A stretch of DNA of 62,040 bases from Terriglobia bacterium (GCA_025363475.1 JANYDS010000020.1:1-62040), one strand, 5' to 3'; shown: positions 1-8,813, counted from the first letter of the stretch. Notes: generated by a model not told the origin, from the letters alone. Translations and numbers: made by a program.

Positions 1-1
1 T

Positions 2-100
2 CCGGAACGTTTCGTTCGCAAGCCGCCTCAACCGCTGCCTGCGCCAAAGGAGGTCTGGATCAACAAACCACAACTACCTCCAGAGAATAAAACTCAGTAA
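2..100 (+). pseudogene. C-terminal tail of an integrase-type transposase (cut by window edge)
   Basis: The frame opening at base 2 reads PERFVRKPPQPLPAPKEVWI and continues to a TAA at 98-100. This ending, ERFV-R-PP followed a few residues later by W-I-N-K-P, resembles the tails of integrase-core transposases of the IS3 type as I remember them. Only about 32 codons are inside the window, so the catalytic DDE domain cannot be seen and the gene may be intact to the left. The decayed sequence to its right fits an insertion-element margin. The family call is by recollection and is moderate at best. Confidence 0.45.
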
Positions 101-431
101 ATTATGCTTCGAGGTGTCTCAAACACGTTGACACGCACCGCCGTGTACAGGCGGTGTCGGAGGTCCCGGTTGGCGAGGTATACATCGGCCCGGTACGACA
201 GGCACCACAAGCGATGTGCGGGCACCTTGATACAACGCGAAAAGACCCGTCCCTGTGTTGGCTGACAGTCCCGGTTGACGCTTGCGCCCGCCGGACAAAG
301 TGAAATACCTTCCGAGGAACATTGCTGAGACTGGATTTGCCAGATCCCTGAAAGAAATTTCCTATCGGCTTGCTGTTCTGCTCTTGAAGACCAGCGCGAC
401 TTTGCAGACAACGCTTCACTGAACAAGAGAG
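101..431. other. Gene-free stretch, nothing firmly identified
   Basis: No reading frame here has recognisable motifs on either strand. In one plus-strand frame around 340-430 there is IPERNFL followed by R-A-G-A-G-L. This could be the eroded F-box and G-box approach of the histidine kinase whose end is readable from 432, but the match is too weak to claim. The minus-strand open frames across this stretch look like chance frames. Confidence 0.4.
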
Positions 432-587
432 CTGGGGCTGGGCTTGAGCTTTGTGGCTTGGATCGTGCGCGCTCATGGCGGGTCTATTGATGTGCAAAGT
501 GAGCCGGGCAAGGGCACCAGGTTTCGTGTGATGTTGCCGTTGACTCTGGACAGCCCAGTGCCTCAACTGGAGAACGTAGTCAGTTAG
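432..587 (+). pseudogene. Remnant of a sensor histidine kinase (end of HATPase domain)
   Basis: The frame from 432 reads [20 protein letters not shown], then [10 protein letters not shown] and a TAG at 585-587. This is the G2 box and closing strand of the HATPase_c domain of two-component sensor kinases (GLGL, AHGG and GKGT-F motifs). An in-frame stop lies just upstream at 420-422, and no H-box or N-box is found in frame, so only the last ~50 codons survive. The next frame upstream reads R-A-G-A-G-L into the same site, which suggests a frameshift at the G-box. It ends a few bases inside the convergent TIGR03435 gene. Confidence 0.75.
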
Positions 588-1323
588 CCGCAGGCTTCGA
601 CACGTGATCGATGGCGACGGTGTCGATCGGACCCTTTGACGGCGTAAGTTTCAACCCGAGTTGTTCCTGCACGGCGGTAAAGATCGAAGGCCCCGAGCTT
701 TCATCCACGGGCTGCATCGGGCCCATGCTGATGTCGGGTGAATCGAGCGTGAAGTCGTATTCCCCGATGACCCCGGTCTTGTCGAGCACAGGGCGACCGA
801 GAACACTCGACAGTACAGCGGCGAACTGAGCGGGGGTGATCTTGACCATCATGAGGTGGCCGGAGCCCATCTGCATGGTGGGCCGTTGCGCGACGCTGGG
901 TTTCAGAACAGGCCCGGTGCGGGCGGGTTCCAGAAGGTAAACTTTGGCCTCTTTGGTTTCCTTGTGTACTTTCAATTCAAAGCGGTCCGCCAGCAGGCTC
1001 TGCAGCAGTTTTCGGACTTCAGCCGTCGCCGGGGCCGCCTCACCTTCCGCTTTTGCAGAGACCGTATAGGTTTCGGACCCGATCCAGCCTGGCCCGCCCG
1101 AGATTTGGTAATTCCGCATGTCGAAGGCGTACTGGATGAGCGCGCTCACCGTGTAGCCAGTGAAGGTTACGCGGGGGCCGGATGTGGCCACACTGCCGTG
1201 GCCAGGGATACCTGTGCGGTCTACCGGACGGATAGAAGCGACTTCGAAGGACGGGAGGGTTTGGGCGGAGAGAGAGCCGATGGCAATTGCGAAAGTACAG
1301 GCGATGCGCGGAATTGCGTTCAT
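580..1323 (-). CDS. TIGR03435-family secreted protein
   Basis: The product is about 247 residues of the TIGR03435 type, a family greatly expanded in Solibacter and relatives; its function is unknown. I chose the start at 1323 (M-N-A-I-P-R) because a signal peptide follows at once: a hydrophobic run ending S-L-S-A-Q, then FEVASIRP, the typical N-terminal signature. Other family features are SGGPGWI, a stretch like [36 protein letters not shown] and the closing QLGLKL-P-KGP-D-VAIDH. The frame continues upstream for 47 more codons, but these lack family features. The gene lies alone between decayed elements. In this lineage such genes are often scattered as paralogues; some are thought to be cell-surface associated, which is inference here. 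Confidence 0.88.
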   Translation of the reverse strand: MNAIPRIACTFAIAIGSLSAQTLPSFEVASIRPVDRTGIPGHGSVATSGPRVTFTGYTVSALIQYAFDMRNYQISGGPGWIGSETYTVSAKAEGEAAPATAEVRKLLQSLLADRFELKVHKETKEAKVYLLEPARTGPVLKPSVAQRPTMQMGSGHLMMVKITPAQFAAVLSSVLGRPVLDKTGVIGEYDFTLDSPDISMGPMQPVDESSGPSIFTAVQEQLGLKLTPSKGPIDTVAIDHVSKPAAN

Positions 1324-1708
1324 GAACACTAGTGTAAACACTTCGCGCCGCAGCATAATCACAGTGGCCATTCTCTCCGTGGGGTCGTGCCTGATTACGG
1401 TGAGCCAAAGCGGAAATGCGACGTATGCCGCAGTTAGTTCGACGCAGGGGATTCCGATTGGCACGCGACCGCAAACAATTACCTTGAACCAGCCGGACGT
1501 AAGCTATAGTCCCGCTGCCTTCGCTCCCAGCGGGATCGGTCACCTCCGCCGGAGTTCGGTTCGAGCTCGCCCGCAAAAGCGCTATCTCGTTCCGGAACTC
1601 GACGTTTTGCGTCCGTAAATAAAGAAGTTCCGCTTCGTCAGCGCGTATTTCGGTTATGTCCACGTTTATTGTCCGGGCTTCTGAACTGACGACCGTCAAC
1701 GAGCCAGA
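1324..1708. other. Upstream region of the TIGR03435 gene with a possible gene scrap
   Basis: No complete gene was recognised. On the minus strand a frame from 1717 reads a short charged, heptad-like stretch (EAELLYLRTQNVEFRNEIAL) that could form a coiled coil. The frame then runs on into the antisense-like body of the neighbouring gene with no family features. It may be the remains of a small gene or a chance frame. Any promoter of the 580-1323 gene should lie here, but I could not pick out convincing -35 and -10 boxes. Confidence 0.3.
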
Positions 1709-1935
1709 TTGCCCCATCGTGTCATATTTTCGCCACGGGAGGTTTCCTGCCGCGATCAGTTTTTGTGCATGAGTTTCGCGAAATTGACTTTTCGTGAAAG
1801 CCTGCGCGACATCGAAGCATGCCTGCCGCCGACTAATTTGGTATTAATCTCGAAGCCACCATGTACGCAGTGGACTCGACCACTATCGAGCTCTGCCTCG
1901 TCGTCTTTCCATGGGCGCACTCTCGCCGGCGATGG
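1709..1935 (+). pseudogene. Remnant of an IS4-type transposase in two frames
   Basis: Two adjacent pieces in different frames match separate conserved parts of one transposase family. The first (1709 to about 1857) contains DQFLCMSFAKLTFRESLRDI followed by E-A-C-L, typical of the N-terminal part of IS4-like transposases carrying a DUF4372 region. The second starts at 1861 and reads MYAVDSTTIELCLVVFPWAH, which contains the first catalytic Asp block (DSTTI-LCL--FPWA). In intact relatives these blocks are separated by several tens of residues, so an internal deletion as well as a frame change has occurred. The rest of the DDE domain is absent. The remnant cannot be functional. Confidence 0.75.
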
Positions 1936-2240
1936 CAGGAGCGCTTTGGCCCGAGAGACCAAACCAAAACGAAATCCGCGAGCCCCCCGTCCTCATCTAT
2001 GACAGCGGAGAAACGGCCAGACCTTATCCCTCAGCAGACTCCGGCATTCTCCCACAGTGAAGGCCGGAAATGACCACGCCAATCCAACCCACCAGCCCTC
2101 CCGAACCCGCGCTGCTTCCAGCACAAACTGATGATTACCCGCCGGGCCGAACTGCTTGTTCGTCAGCGTGGCTGCCGAGGTTGACGCTCTGGGGTTGCGC
2201 GAACTGGCTCAGACGCTGGCCAGTTTATAGCGATCCGTTA
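1936..2240. other. Gene-free stretch between an IS remnant and the ATPase pair
   Basis: Nothing identifiable on either strand. Short plus-strand frames, including a proline-rich one from 2070, have no recognisable motif and use the same decayed DNA as the IS4-like remnant. The minus-strand ATPase gene ends at 2241, so this stretch lies downstream of it. I found no clear terminator hairpin. Confidence 0.4.
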
Positions 2241-3284
2241 TTACGCCAAACCGGCAGGAGCCTGTAGATGCATCTGGTCGGCCAGCTTTTCCAAGGCGCG
2301 CACGCCATCCACGTCCTGGTCCAGTTCTGAAAACACCTGCACTTCCCGCGCCTGGCCGGCATACCCCTGCTTCAGTTTCCAGATCTCTTTGCGGTGCGCG
2401 TCGCTCACGGTCTTATACCAGTCGAGAACTTCGCCCGCCAGGCCGCGCGGCACGGTATCCGGATACGGATGCAACCAGGCGCGGTTGACGCAAAACGCAC
2501 CAATCCGGAACTTGCGCTTGTTAAGCGCATCGGTGAAAAACGCGGCGTCGCGCAGAGCCTTCTGCGGCGTTGTCACGACCCGAAACTCAGTTACGGCAGG
2601 GTCGCGCAGCATCGCTACCGTCTTCTGCGCGCGCTTCGAATAGCCCTCCGCAATCGGATAGAACAGCGAATAGAAATCAAGAATCTGCCGCACAAGATGC
2701 ACGCCCAGAATCGATTCCACTCTACCCACGATATCCACCGCTCCCCTGCCGATGGCTGTCAAACCCAGACCCGCGGCCAGCTGATAAGTACGGCCCACGA
2801 GCTGAACCCTGCGTGAACCGGAAATATTGGCAAATAGTTCCGGTTTATCCAGAATCTCCAGCGCGTGCCGCGACGGTGCCGTATCGATCACGATGTGATC
2901 GAAGCCCTGCTGAATCAGCTGGTCAATCCGTTCCACCGCCATCAGTTCCTGCATACCGGCCAGTGACCCGGCAATAGTCGCATAGATGGAATGGTTCAGG
3001 ATCCGGTCAGACGTGGAATTCTTTGCATAGAGCCGCACGGCTTCATCAAGGGTGGCCCGTACATTTAGCAAAGAGGCCCAGAGTTCACCCGCCTTCGGAT
3101 CATCCAGAGGCACGCGCTGTTCGGTGATGTTATCGGTCAGTCCAAGCGCTGTGCGCAGGCGCAGGGAAGGGTCGGTGGTCATCACCATAGAGCGTTTGCC
3201 GGTCCGCGCGACAGCCAGTGCGGTGGCGGCTGCCACGGAAGTTTTACCCACACCGCCGGTGCCCAGATAGCAAATGATTTTCAT
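2241..3284 (-). CDS. ArsA/Get3-type ATPase, second gene of a pair
   Basis: A 347-residue P-loop ATPase of the ArsA/Get3 (TRC40) class. The P-loop is YLGTGGVGKTSVAAA near residues 6-20, followed by MTTDPS (switch I Asp) and DTAPSRHALEIL, the usual D-T-A-P-x-x-H element. The deviant Walker A of this class normally reads G-K-G-G-V-G-K-T; here the first Lys, which contacts the partner subunit's nucleotide, is Thr (G-T-G-G-V-G-K-T). The start ATG overlaps the stop of the upstream ATPase gene in an ATGA quartet at 3281-3284, so the two are translationally coupled and probably make a heteromeric complex. Paired ArsA-like genes are known in actinobacteria (Rv3679/Rv3680). There is no ArsB, ArsD or ArsR nearby, so arsenite export is not supported. 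The substrate is unknown. Confidence 0.85.
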   Translation of the reverse strand: MKIICYLGTGGVGKTSVAAATALAVARTGKRSMVMTTDPSLRLRTALGLTDNITEQRVPLDDPKAGELWASLLNVRATLDEAVRLYAKNSTSDRILNHSIYATIAGSLAGMQELMAVERIDQLIQQGFDHIVIDTAPSRHALEILDKPELFANISGSRRVQLVGRTYQLAAGLGLTAIGRGAVDIVGRVESILGVHLVRQILDFYSLFYPIAEGYSKRAQKTVAMLRDPAVTEFRVVTTPQKALRDAAFFTDALNKRKFRIGAFCVNRAWLHPYPDTVPRGLAGEVLDWYKTVSDAHRKEIWKLKQGYAGQAREVQVFSELDQDVDGVRALEKLADQMHLQAPAGLA

Positions 3285-4216
3285 GCCGGTTGCGGTTTCT
3301 CACCCGCACGGTGTTCCGGCAAAGTCAGCCACTGGCCGATCTGGTCGAGAAGATCAAGATCTCCGTCCCAATGGCGGATGCGCGGAATGGTCACCTGAGG
3401 CGCGGGAATCGCCGCTGCGACCTCCGCACCGCGTGCCCGCTCCGAACGACCGCGCGCCAGAGCGAAGCGAAATGCCGCTGATTCTTCGGAGGCTGTTTTC
3501 AACCGCGTCATCTCCTGTTCGGACGCGCTAAACAACGGCGAAACCAGATTCAGGATCAGGGCTGTACACTGGAGCCCGAAATCGCCCTGTAGCGCCTGCG
3601 TCATCTCAATGGTTTCCGCTATGGCCATTTCTTCGAGCGGCGTCACCGCCAGAATTTGCATGTTGGCGGAGTTGGAAAAGAAACGATCCAGTTCCGCTCC
3701 GGCCGCTGCGAGGGGTCCGGAAAGGAAGGTTTCAAAAGCACGGGCGGCGCGTAACGTACTCAGAAAATGCCCGCTGGCCGGCGCATCCCAGATCAGATAG
3801 TCGTAGTCCGGACCGTCTGCACCAGCCGCAGTTCTGCGCCGCTCTGCAAGCTGTTGCAGCCGCGCCAGAAAGTAGAACTCTTTCAGCCCAGGCGCAATGG
3901 CGATCAGGTTCGCGAAGAGTGAACTGTTCAGGATGGTCCGCGCCAGCAGAGGTACCGGAAAGTGCTTTTTCACAACCTCAGTGAGCAGTTCGCGCGGGTC
4001 AAGATGCACCACAAATAAGTTGCGGGCCGCGACGGGACAACGACGGCCCAGACCTTCGAGCGAGACCGAAATGGCCAGCTCATCGAGAGGCGCGGAACTC
4101 ACGATGACCACGCGTTTGCCCTCGCTCGCGTGCTTCAGCCCGAAGGCCAGGCTTAGAGTCGTTTTGCCGACTCCGCCTTTGCCGCACACAACCATGATTC
4201 GCGCCTGCGGGTCCAT
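3281..4216 (-). CDS. ArsA/Get3-type ATPase, first gene of a pair
   Basis: A 311-residue ATPase of the ArsA/Get3 class. The complete deviant Walker A is visible as VVCGKGGVGKTTLSLAFGLK near residues 9-28, with the signature Lys present. VIVSSAPLDELAISV occupies the switch I region, and WDAPASGHFLSTLRA the D-A-P-x-x-H switch II region. The region I would expect to bind a hydrophobic helix or tail is less conserved. It is the promoter-proximal partner of the gene ending at 2241 and overlaps it by four bases. The topoisomerase-helicase gene starts about 110 bases away in the opposite direction, so the two transcription units share an intergenic control region. A role in membrane-protein handling or envelope stress is inference from the Get3 and mycobacterial relatives. 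Confidence 0.85.
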   Translation of the reverse strand: MDPQARIMVVCGKGGVGKTTLSLAFGLKHASEGKRVVIVSSAPLDELAISVSLEGLGRRCPVAARNLFVVHLDPRELLTEVVKKHFPVPLLARTILNSSLFANLIAIAPGLKEFYFLARLQQLAERRRTAAGADGPDYDYLIWDAPASGHFLSTLRAARAFETFLSGPLAAAGAELDRFFSNSANMQILAVTPLEEMAIAETIEMTQALQGDFGLQCTALILNLVSPLFSASEQEMTRLKTASEESAAFRFALARGRSERARGAEVAAAIPAPQVTIPRIRHWDGDLDLLDQIGQWLTLPEHRAGEKPQPA

Positions 4217-4325
4217 TTATATGCCGTGGGACTTCTGAGTGTATCACCGCATTTTGGGAGCCGATCTATCTCCAGGTACTAGTTCTTGCGACCCGGTACC
4301 GGCCCGGCAACCGTACACTGGTAAG

Positions 4326-7300
4326 TTGGAACCCGTCACAATCGCGGTACTGGCTGAAAAGCCTTCGGTGGCCCGCGATATTGCCAAAGTTCTTGGTGCA
4401 AACACGCGCGGCGATGGCTACTTGCACGGCAATGGTTATGTTGTGACGTGGGCAGTGGGACACCTGGCCTCGCTCGCGCAGCCCCATGAAATCCGGCCTG
4501 ACTGGAAGGCGTGGCGGCGCGAGTCTCTGCCGATGCTGCCGGAAAACTGGCCGCTGGTGGTCTATGAAAAAACCAAAGATCAGTTTGAAGTGGTGCGCCG
4601 CATCCTCAGTTCTCCGCGTGTGTCGAACATCATTTGCGCAACGGACGCCGGGCGCGAAGGCGAACTCATCTTCCGCTACATCTATGAAGCTGCGGCCTGT
4701 TCCAAGCCCGTAAGCCGGTTGTGGATTTCGTCGCTAACGCCGGAAGCCATCCGTAAAGGTCTTGATTCCGTGAAACCCGGCATCGACTACGACCCGCTCG
4801 CGGATGCAGCCCGTGGCCGCAGCCGGGCCGACTGGCTGGTGGGAATGAACCTGTCCCGAGCTTACTCGCTGACCTATGGCGACGATCTTAGCGTGGGCCG
4901 CGTGCAGACTCCCACGCTGGCCATGGTGGTGGATCGGGAACTGGCCGTGCGGCAGTTTGTTCCTGAAGACTATGCCGAAGTTTCAGCCATTTTCCGGCCG
5001 CAGGGGAAACCGGATGCAGAAGCGTACAAAGGTACGTGGATCCGCGATGTGAATGAGATCCAGAAATCGGCGCGGCTTGATCCGGATGGCATAGAGGCTG
5101 CGCAGATCGTCGCGCGCGCACGCACCGGGGCTGCTGCCATTGAAACGGTACAGGCGGAAACGCAGCGCATGCCTCCGCCGTTTTTCTATGATCTGACGGA
5201 ATTGCAACGCCATGCGAACCGGCTGTTCGGTTTCAGTGCGCAGAAGACCCTGGATCTGGCCCAGATTCTTTATGAGCGCTACAAGCTCATCAGTTATCCG
5301 CGAACCGACAGCCGGCACCTTTCGCAGGATGTTGCCGCCACGCTGCCTCGCATTGTCCGCACCGTTGAGGGGGCTTATAAGGTGGATCTGGCTCCCGGGA
5401 CCGGTGAGAAACCGCTGGGGCGCAGGTTCATCGACGATGCGAAAGTCAGCGACCACCACGCCATCATTCCCACGGTGACTTCACCGGAGCGCGCTGATCT
5501 CACGCCTGACGAAGCGAAGATTTACGACTTGATCTGTCGCCGCCTGTTGAGCGCCTGGCATTCCGATCACGTCTGGGCCACCACTACGGTAATCACGGCG
5601 ATTGTGAATGCTTCCGTTACGGATCGCTACCATTCGTCCGGGAAAGCCATCCAGCAGGTCGGCTGGAAAGTACTTGACGTTCAGGTGCGCAAGAAGAACG
5701 CACAGCAGGAAGAAGAACAGGCGTTACCCGGCGGACTTGCGGCGGGGCAGGCACAGGATGTGCTGGATGCGGAAAGCGTTCGCAAGAAAACCCGCGCGCC
5801 CAAGCGGCTGACTGAAGCGACGCTGCTGACTGCGATGGAAACGGCGGGCAAGACGCTTGATGAAAAAGAGCTTTCCGATGCCATGAAAGAATCTGGCCTC
5901 GGGACGCCCGCAACGCGCGCTTCCATTATTGAAGTTCTGCTCAAGCGCGAATATATTCTGCGCAATGGCAAGAATCTCGAAGCTACTGATAAAGGCATTC
6001 GCCTGATTGAAGTGGTGCATCCGGAAGTGCGCAGTCCCATCATGACCGGGCAGTGGGAGGCGCGGCTCAAGCAGATTGAACGGGGCAAGGCGGAACTCGG
6101 GCCGTTTCTCGCTGGCATCGAAGAATATGTGCGTGAAGTGGTGGGCAAGGTGAAGGGAATGCCGGCTGCACCGCGGGCGTCCGGACCTGTATCCGGGGCC
6201 GGATCTATGGCAATGATCGGGGCGGCAACCCCGGCAACTGCGCCCGCGCCTGGACAGAATGTCACCGGCGTCATGGCTCTTGAAAACGAACCGCTGGAAG
6301 ACCTGCTGCACCGCGCTTTCGGATTCGCTTCGTTTCGCGCAAATCAGGAAGAAGTCTGCCGTACCATCGTCGAAGGCCGCGATGCTCTGCTGGTGATGCC
6401 AACTGGTGCGGGCAAGTCTCTCTGCTATCAGCTGCCGGGTGTGGCGCGGGGTGGAACCACGCTCGTAATCAGCCCGCTGATCGCTCTGATGGAAGACCAG
6501 TATGCCAAACTGCGCGAACGCGGGTTTGCGGTGGACTGCATTCATTCCGGGCGCGACCGGGCGGCTTCACGCCAGGTTTGCATCGACTACCTGGCGGGCC
6601 GGTTGCAGTTCCTGTTCATTGCGCCTGAACGTCTGCGCGTGACTGGCTTTCCGGAAATGCTGGCGCGCCGCAAACCAACCCTGATCGCGATTGACGAAGC
6701 GCATTGCATTTCCCAGTGGGGTCACGATTTCAGGCCCGATTACCGTTTGCTGGGAAGTTATCTGCCTACCCTGCGCCCCGCGCCCGTGATTGCTCTTACG
6801 GCGACCGCAACACAGGTAGTACAGGAAGACATCCGCCGGCAATTGGGCCTCGAAAGCTCAGCCAGTTTTATTCATGGGTTTCGGCGCTCGAACATCGCGA
6901 TTGAAGTGGTTGAGACCAGCCCTGGCCAGCGTCCCGACCTTGCCCGGCAGTTACTGCTTGACCCCGACCGGCGGCCCGCCATCATCTATACCCCCAGCCG
7001 CAAACAGGCCGAAAGTGTTGCGGCGCTGCTCAAGGCCGACTTCCCGACAGCGGCTTACCACGCGGGTCTCGATGCGGACCGCCGCAGCCGCGTCCAGGAA
7101 GGCTTTCTGAATGGAAAGCTGGAAGTCATCGTGGCCACTATCGCATTCGGTATGGGCATTGATAAGGCCAATATCCGGTCAGTGATGCATACTGCGCTGC
7201 CAGGCAGCATGGAGGCCTACTATCAGGAAATCGGCCGTGCGGGCCGCGATGGCGAACCCAGCCGCGCCATTCTGATGCATTCGTATGCGGACCGCTATAC

Positions 7301-8324
7301 CCACGATTTCTTCTATGAACGGGACTATCCGGAAGCGATTGTGCTGGACCAGATTTTTAACCGGCTGCATCCGGAACCTCAGCCGCGGGCATTGATCGAA
7401 AAGCAACTCCGCCTGGGTGCCGATGTTTTTGAAAAGGCGCTGGAAAAGCTTTGGACCCACGGCGGTGCGGTGATTGACTACTCTGATAACGTCAGCCGTG
7501 GCACTGCGGACTGGCGCGAATCCTATGTGGAACAGGGTGCGCAGAAGCAAAGCCAGATCGAATCGATGATTCGTTATGCGCAGGGTCAGCATTGCCGCAT
7601 GTCTACCCTGGTGCGGCATTTCGGTGACGTAAAAGACGGGCAGACGTCGTGCGGCATTTGTGATTTCTGTGCGCCGCAGGATTGCATTGCGCAGTTGTTC
7701 CGTGCACCGAGCGTGGAAGAGGAGCGAGTGGCCCGGGCGGCGATTGAGGCGCTGCGCGGCAGTTCGCGCTCGGTCGGGCGTCTGCATACAGAGCTGTGCG
7801 GGGACCGCAGTTTATCCCGCGATGAATTCGAGGAACTGCTGGGCGCGATGGCCCGTGCGGCGCTGGTTGTGATGACCGACGCGGTCTTCGAAAAAGACGG
7901 CAAGCAGATCCCTTACCGCAAGGTCCATATCACGCGCGATGCGGAACATGTTGACGACGGGACGCCGCTTGCAATCACGATTCGCGACGCTGCGCCCGGT
8001 GCCAAGTCAGGTGGCAAGGCATCCCGAACGACGAAGAAAAAGGCTCCGTCCGCCCGGAAGACAAATGCCTCGACGGTCAGCAGGGAGACAAAGGTCGCGG
8101 AGCCGTCTCCAGGCGAAAAAATGCTGCGTGCATGGCGTACCGGCGTGGCAAAGAAACAGGGTGTGCCTGCGTTCCGCATCTTGTCGGACCGTGTTTTGCT
8201 GGCCATCGCCGAAGACCAGCCGCGCACTGCTGCGGAACTTCTGGAGATTCCCGGCATCGGAATCAAGATGGTGGAGAAGTTTGGCGCCCAGATTTACCGC
8301 ATCCTGAACGAGTTACAAAAGTAG
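4326..8324 (+). CDS. DNA topoisomerase III fused to RecQ helicase
   Basis: One uninterrupted frame encodes two enzymes that act together on DNA junctions. Positions below count from the upstream ATG at 4239; subtract 29 for the TTG start at 4326, chosen because TIAVLAEKPSVARDIA then sits at the N-terminus as in TopB. Topoisomerase part, about 36-635: Toprim DAGREGELIF from Asp136 and active-site Tyr353 in LISYPRTDSRHLS. There are no C-terminal zinc fingers. An Ala/Pro/Gly linker spans about 640-680. RecQ part, from about 680: Walker A MPTGAGKSLCYQLP (Lys726), DEAHCISQWGHDFRPDY (Asp819), FGMGIDK and QEIGRAGRDG, then Cys1119 and a C-G-I-C-D-F-C zinc cluster. A Lys/Ser-rich spacer precedes an HRDC domain of about 75 residues. 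TopIII and RecQ catalyse double-Holliday-junction dissolution and decatenation. No start with a ribosome site lies at the junction. Confidence 0.92.
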   Translation: MEPVTIAVLAEKPSVARDIAKVLGANTRGDGYLHGNGYVVTWAVGHLASLAQPHEIRPDWKAWRRESLPMLPENWPLVVYEKTKDQFEVVRRILSSPRVSNIICATDAGREGELIFRYIYEAAACSKPVSRLWISSLTPEAIRKGLDSVKPGIDYDPLADAARGRSRADWLVGMNLSRAYSLTYGDDLSVGRVQTPTLAMVVDRELAVRQFVPEDYAEVSAIFRPQGKPDAEAYKGTWIRDVNEIQKSARLDPDGIEAAQIVARARTGAAAIETVQAETQRMPPPFFYDLTELQRHANRLFGFSAQKTLDLAQILYERYKLISYPRTDSRHLSQDVAATLPRIVRTVEGAYKVDLAPGTGEKPLGRRFIDDAKVSDHHAIIPTVTSPERADLTPDEAKIYDLICRRLLSAWHSDHVWATTTVITAIVNASVTDRYHSSGKAIQQVGWKVLDVQVRKKNAQQEEEQALPGGLAAGQAQDVLDAESVRKKTRAPKRLTEATLLTAMETAGKTLDEKELSDAMKESGLGTPATRASIIEVLLKREYILRNGKNLEATDKGIRLIEVVHPEVRSPIMTGQWEARLKQIERGKAELGPFLAGIEEYVREVVGKVKGMPAAPRASGPVSGAGSMAMIGAATPATAPAPGQNVTGVMALENEPLEDLLHRAFGFASFRANQEEVCRTIVEGRDALLVMPTGAGKSLCYQLPGVARGGTTLVISPLIALMEDQYAKLRERGFAVDCIHSGRDRAASRQVCIDYLAGRLQFLFIAPERLRVTGFPEMLARRKPTLIAIDEAHCISQWGHDFRPDYRLLGSYLPTLRPAPVIALTATATQVVQEDIRRQLGLESSASFIHGFRRSNIAIEVVETSPGQRPDLARQLLLDPDRRPAIIYTPSRKQAESVAALLKADFPTAAYHAGLDADRRSRVQEGFLNGKLEVIVATIAFGMGIDKANIRSVMHTALPGSMEAYYQEIGRAGRDGEPSRAILMHSYADRYTHDFFYERDYPEAIVLDQIFNRLHPEPQPRALIEKQLRLGADVFEKALEKLWTHGGAVIDYSDNVSRGTADWRESYVEQGAQKQSQIESMIRYAQGQHCRMSTLVRHFGDVKDGQTSCGICDFCAPQDCIAQLFRAPSVEEERVARAAIEALRGSSRSVGRLHTELCGDRSLSRDEFEELLGAMARAALVVMTDAVFEKDGKQIPYRKVHITRDAEHVDDGTPLAITIRDAAPGAKSGGKASRTTKKKAPSARKTNASTVSRETKVAEPSPGEKMLRAWRTGVAKKQGVPAFRILSDRVLLAIAEDQPRTAAELLEIPGIGIKMVEKFGAQIYRILNELQK

Positions 8325-8395
8325 GTCTTCGATTGGCCATCCCCTTGCAGGCTTAGTGGCGTACGTCACCGCGATTGACACAAGGGAGACACTTT

Positions 8396-8812
8396 ATGAA
8401 GAAGAAACTACTCGCACTCGCAATGCTTGCTGGAGGTGCGCTGTTTGGGCAGATTACGATCCAGATTGGGCCGCCTCCCCAGCCCCGTATTTTACGAGTC
8501 CGTCCACCTCAGCCTGGTCCGGGGTATGTCTGGGTTGACGGGTATTGGAACCCCAATGGGAACCGCTACCAGTGGCATCCGGGCTATTGGACGCGGCCAC
8601 CTTATGATGGTGCTCTCTGGATCAACCCGCGTTACGAAAGTGGCATGTTCAACAACGGCTACTGGCAGGGCGGGGGAAGGGAGCGTTTCGAGCACAATCA
8701 CGGCTGGGACCGTGACAAACGTAACCGGGATTACCAGCGCGATGAGCGCAAAGATGAACGCAAAGAACGCAAGGATGAACGCAAGGAAGATCGCCGCGAC
8801 GACCATAGATAG
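8396..8812 (+). CDS. YXWGXW-type secreted protein with charged tail
   Basis: A 138-residue protein. The start at 8396 is supported by AAGGGAG eight bases upstream and by an immediate signal peptide (M-K-K-K-L then a hydrophobic run, ending near G-Q). The middle is rich in Gly, Pro, Tyr and Trp with repeats of the form G-Y-V-W-V-D-G-Y-W, Y-Q-W-H-P-G-Y-W and N-N-G-Y-W, as in YXWGXW-repeat proteins of unknown function. The last ~35 residues are almost entirely Asp, Glu, Arg and Lys (repeats of D-E-R-K). Export is likely; no enzymatic motif is visible. Its stop lies one base from the convergent protease stop. Confidence 0.8.
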   Translation: MKKKLLALAMLAGGALFGQITIQIGPPPQPRILRVRPPQPGPGYVWVDGYWNPNGNRYQWHPGYWTRPPYDGALWINPRYESGMFNNGYWQGGGRERFEHNHGWDRDKRNRDYQRDERKDERKERKDERKEDRRDDHR

Positions 8813-8813
8813 T

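Noticed and set aside
2241-4216. An arsenic-resistance operon
   Set aside because: Only ArsA-type ATPases are present; no arsB, arsC, arsD or arsR is nearby. One P-loop differs from true ArsA.
4239-4325. ATG 4239 as the start of the topoisomerase-helicase
   Set aside because: The added 29 residues are not topoisomerase-like and no ribosome site is seen. TTG 4326 lies just before the conserved N-terminus. It cannot be fully excluded.
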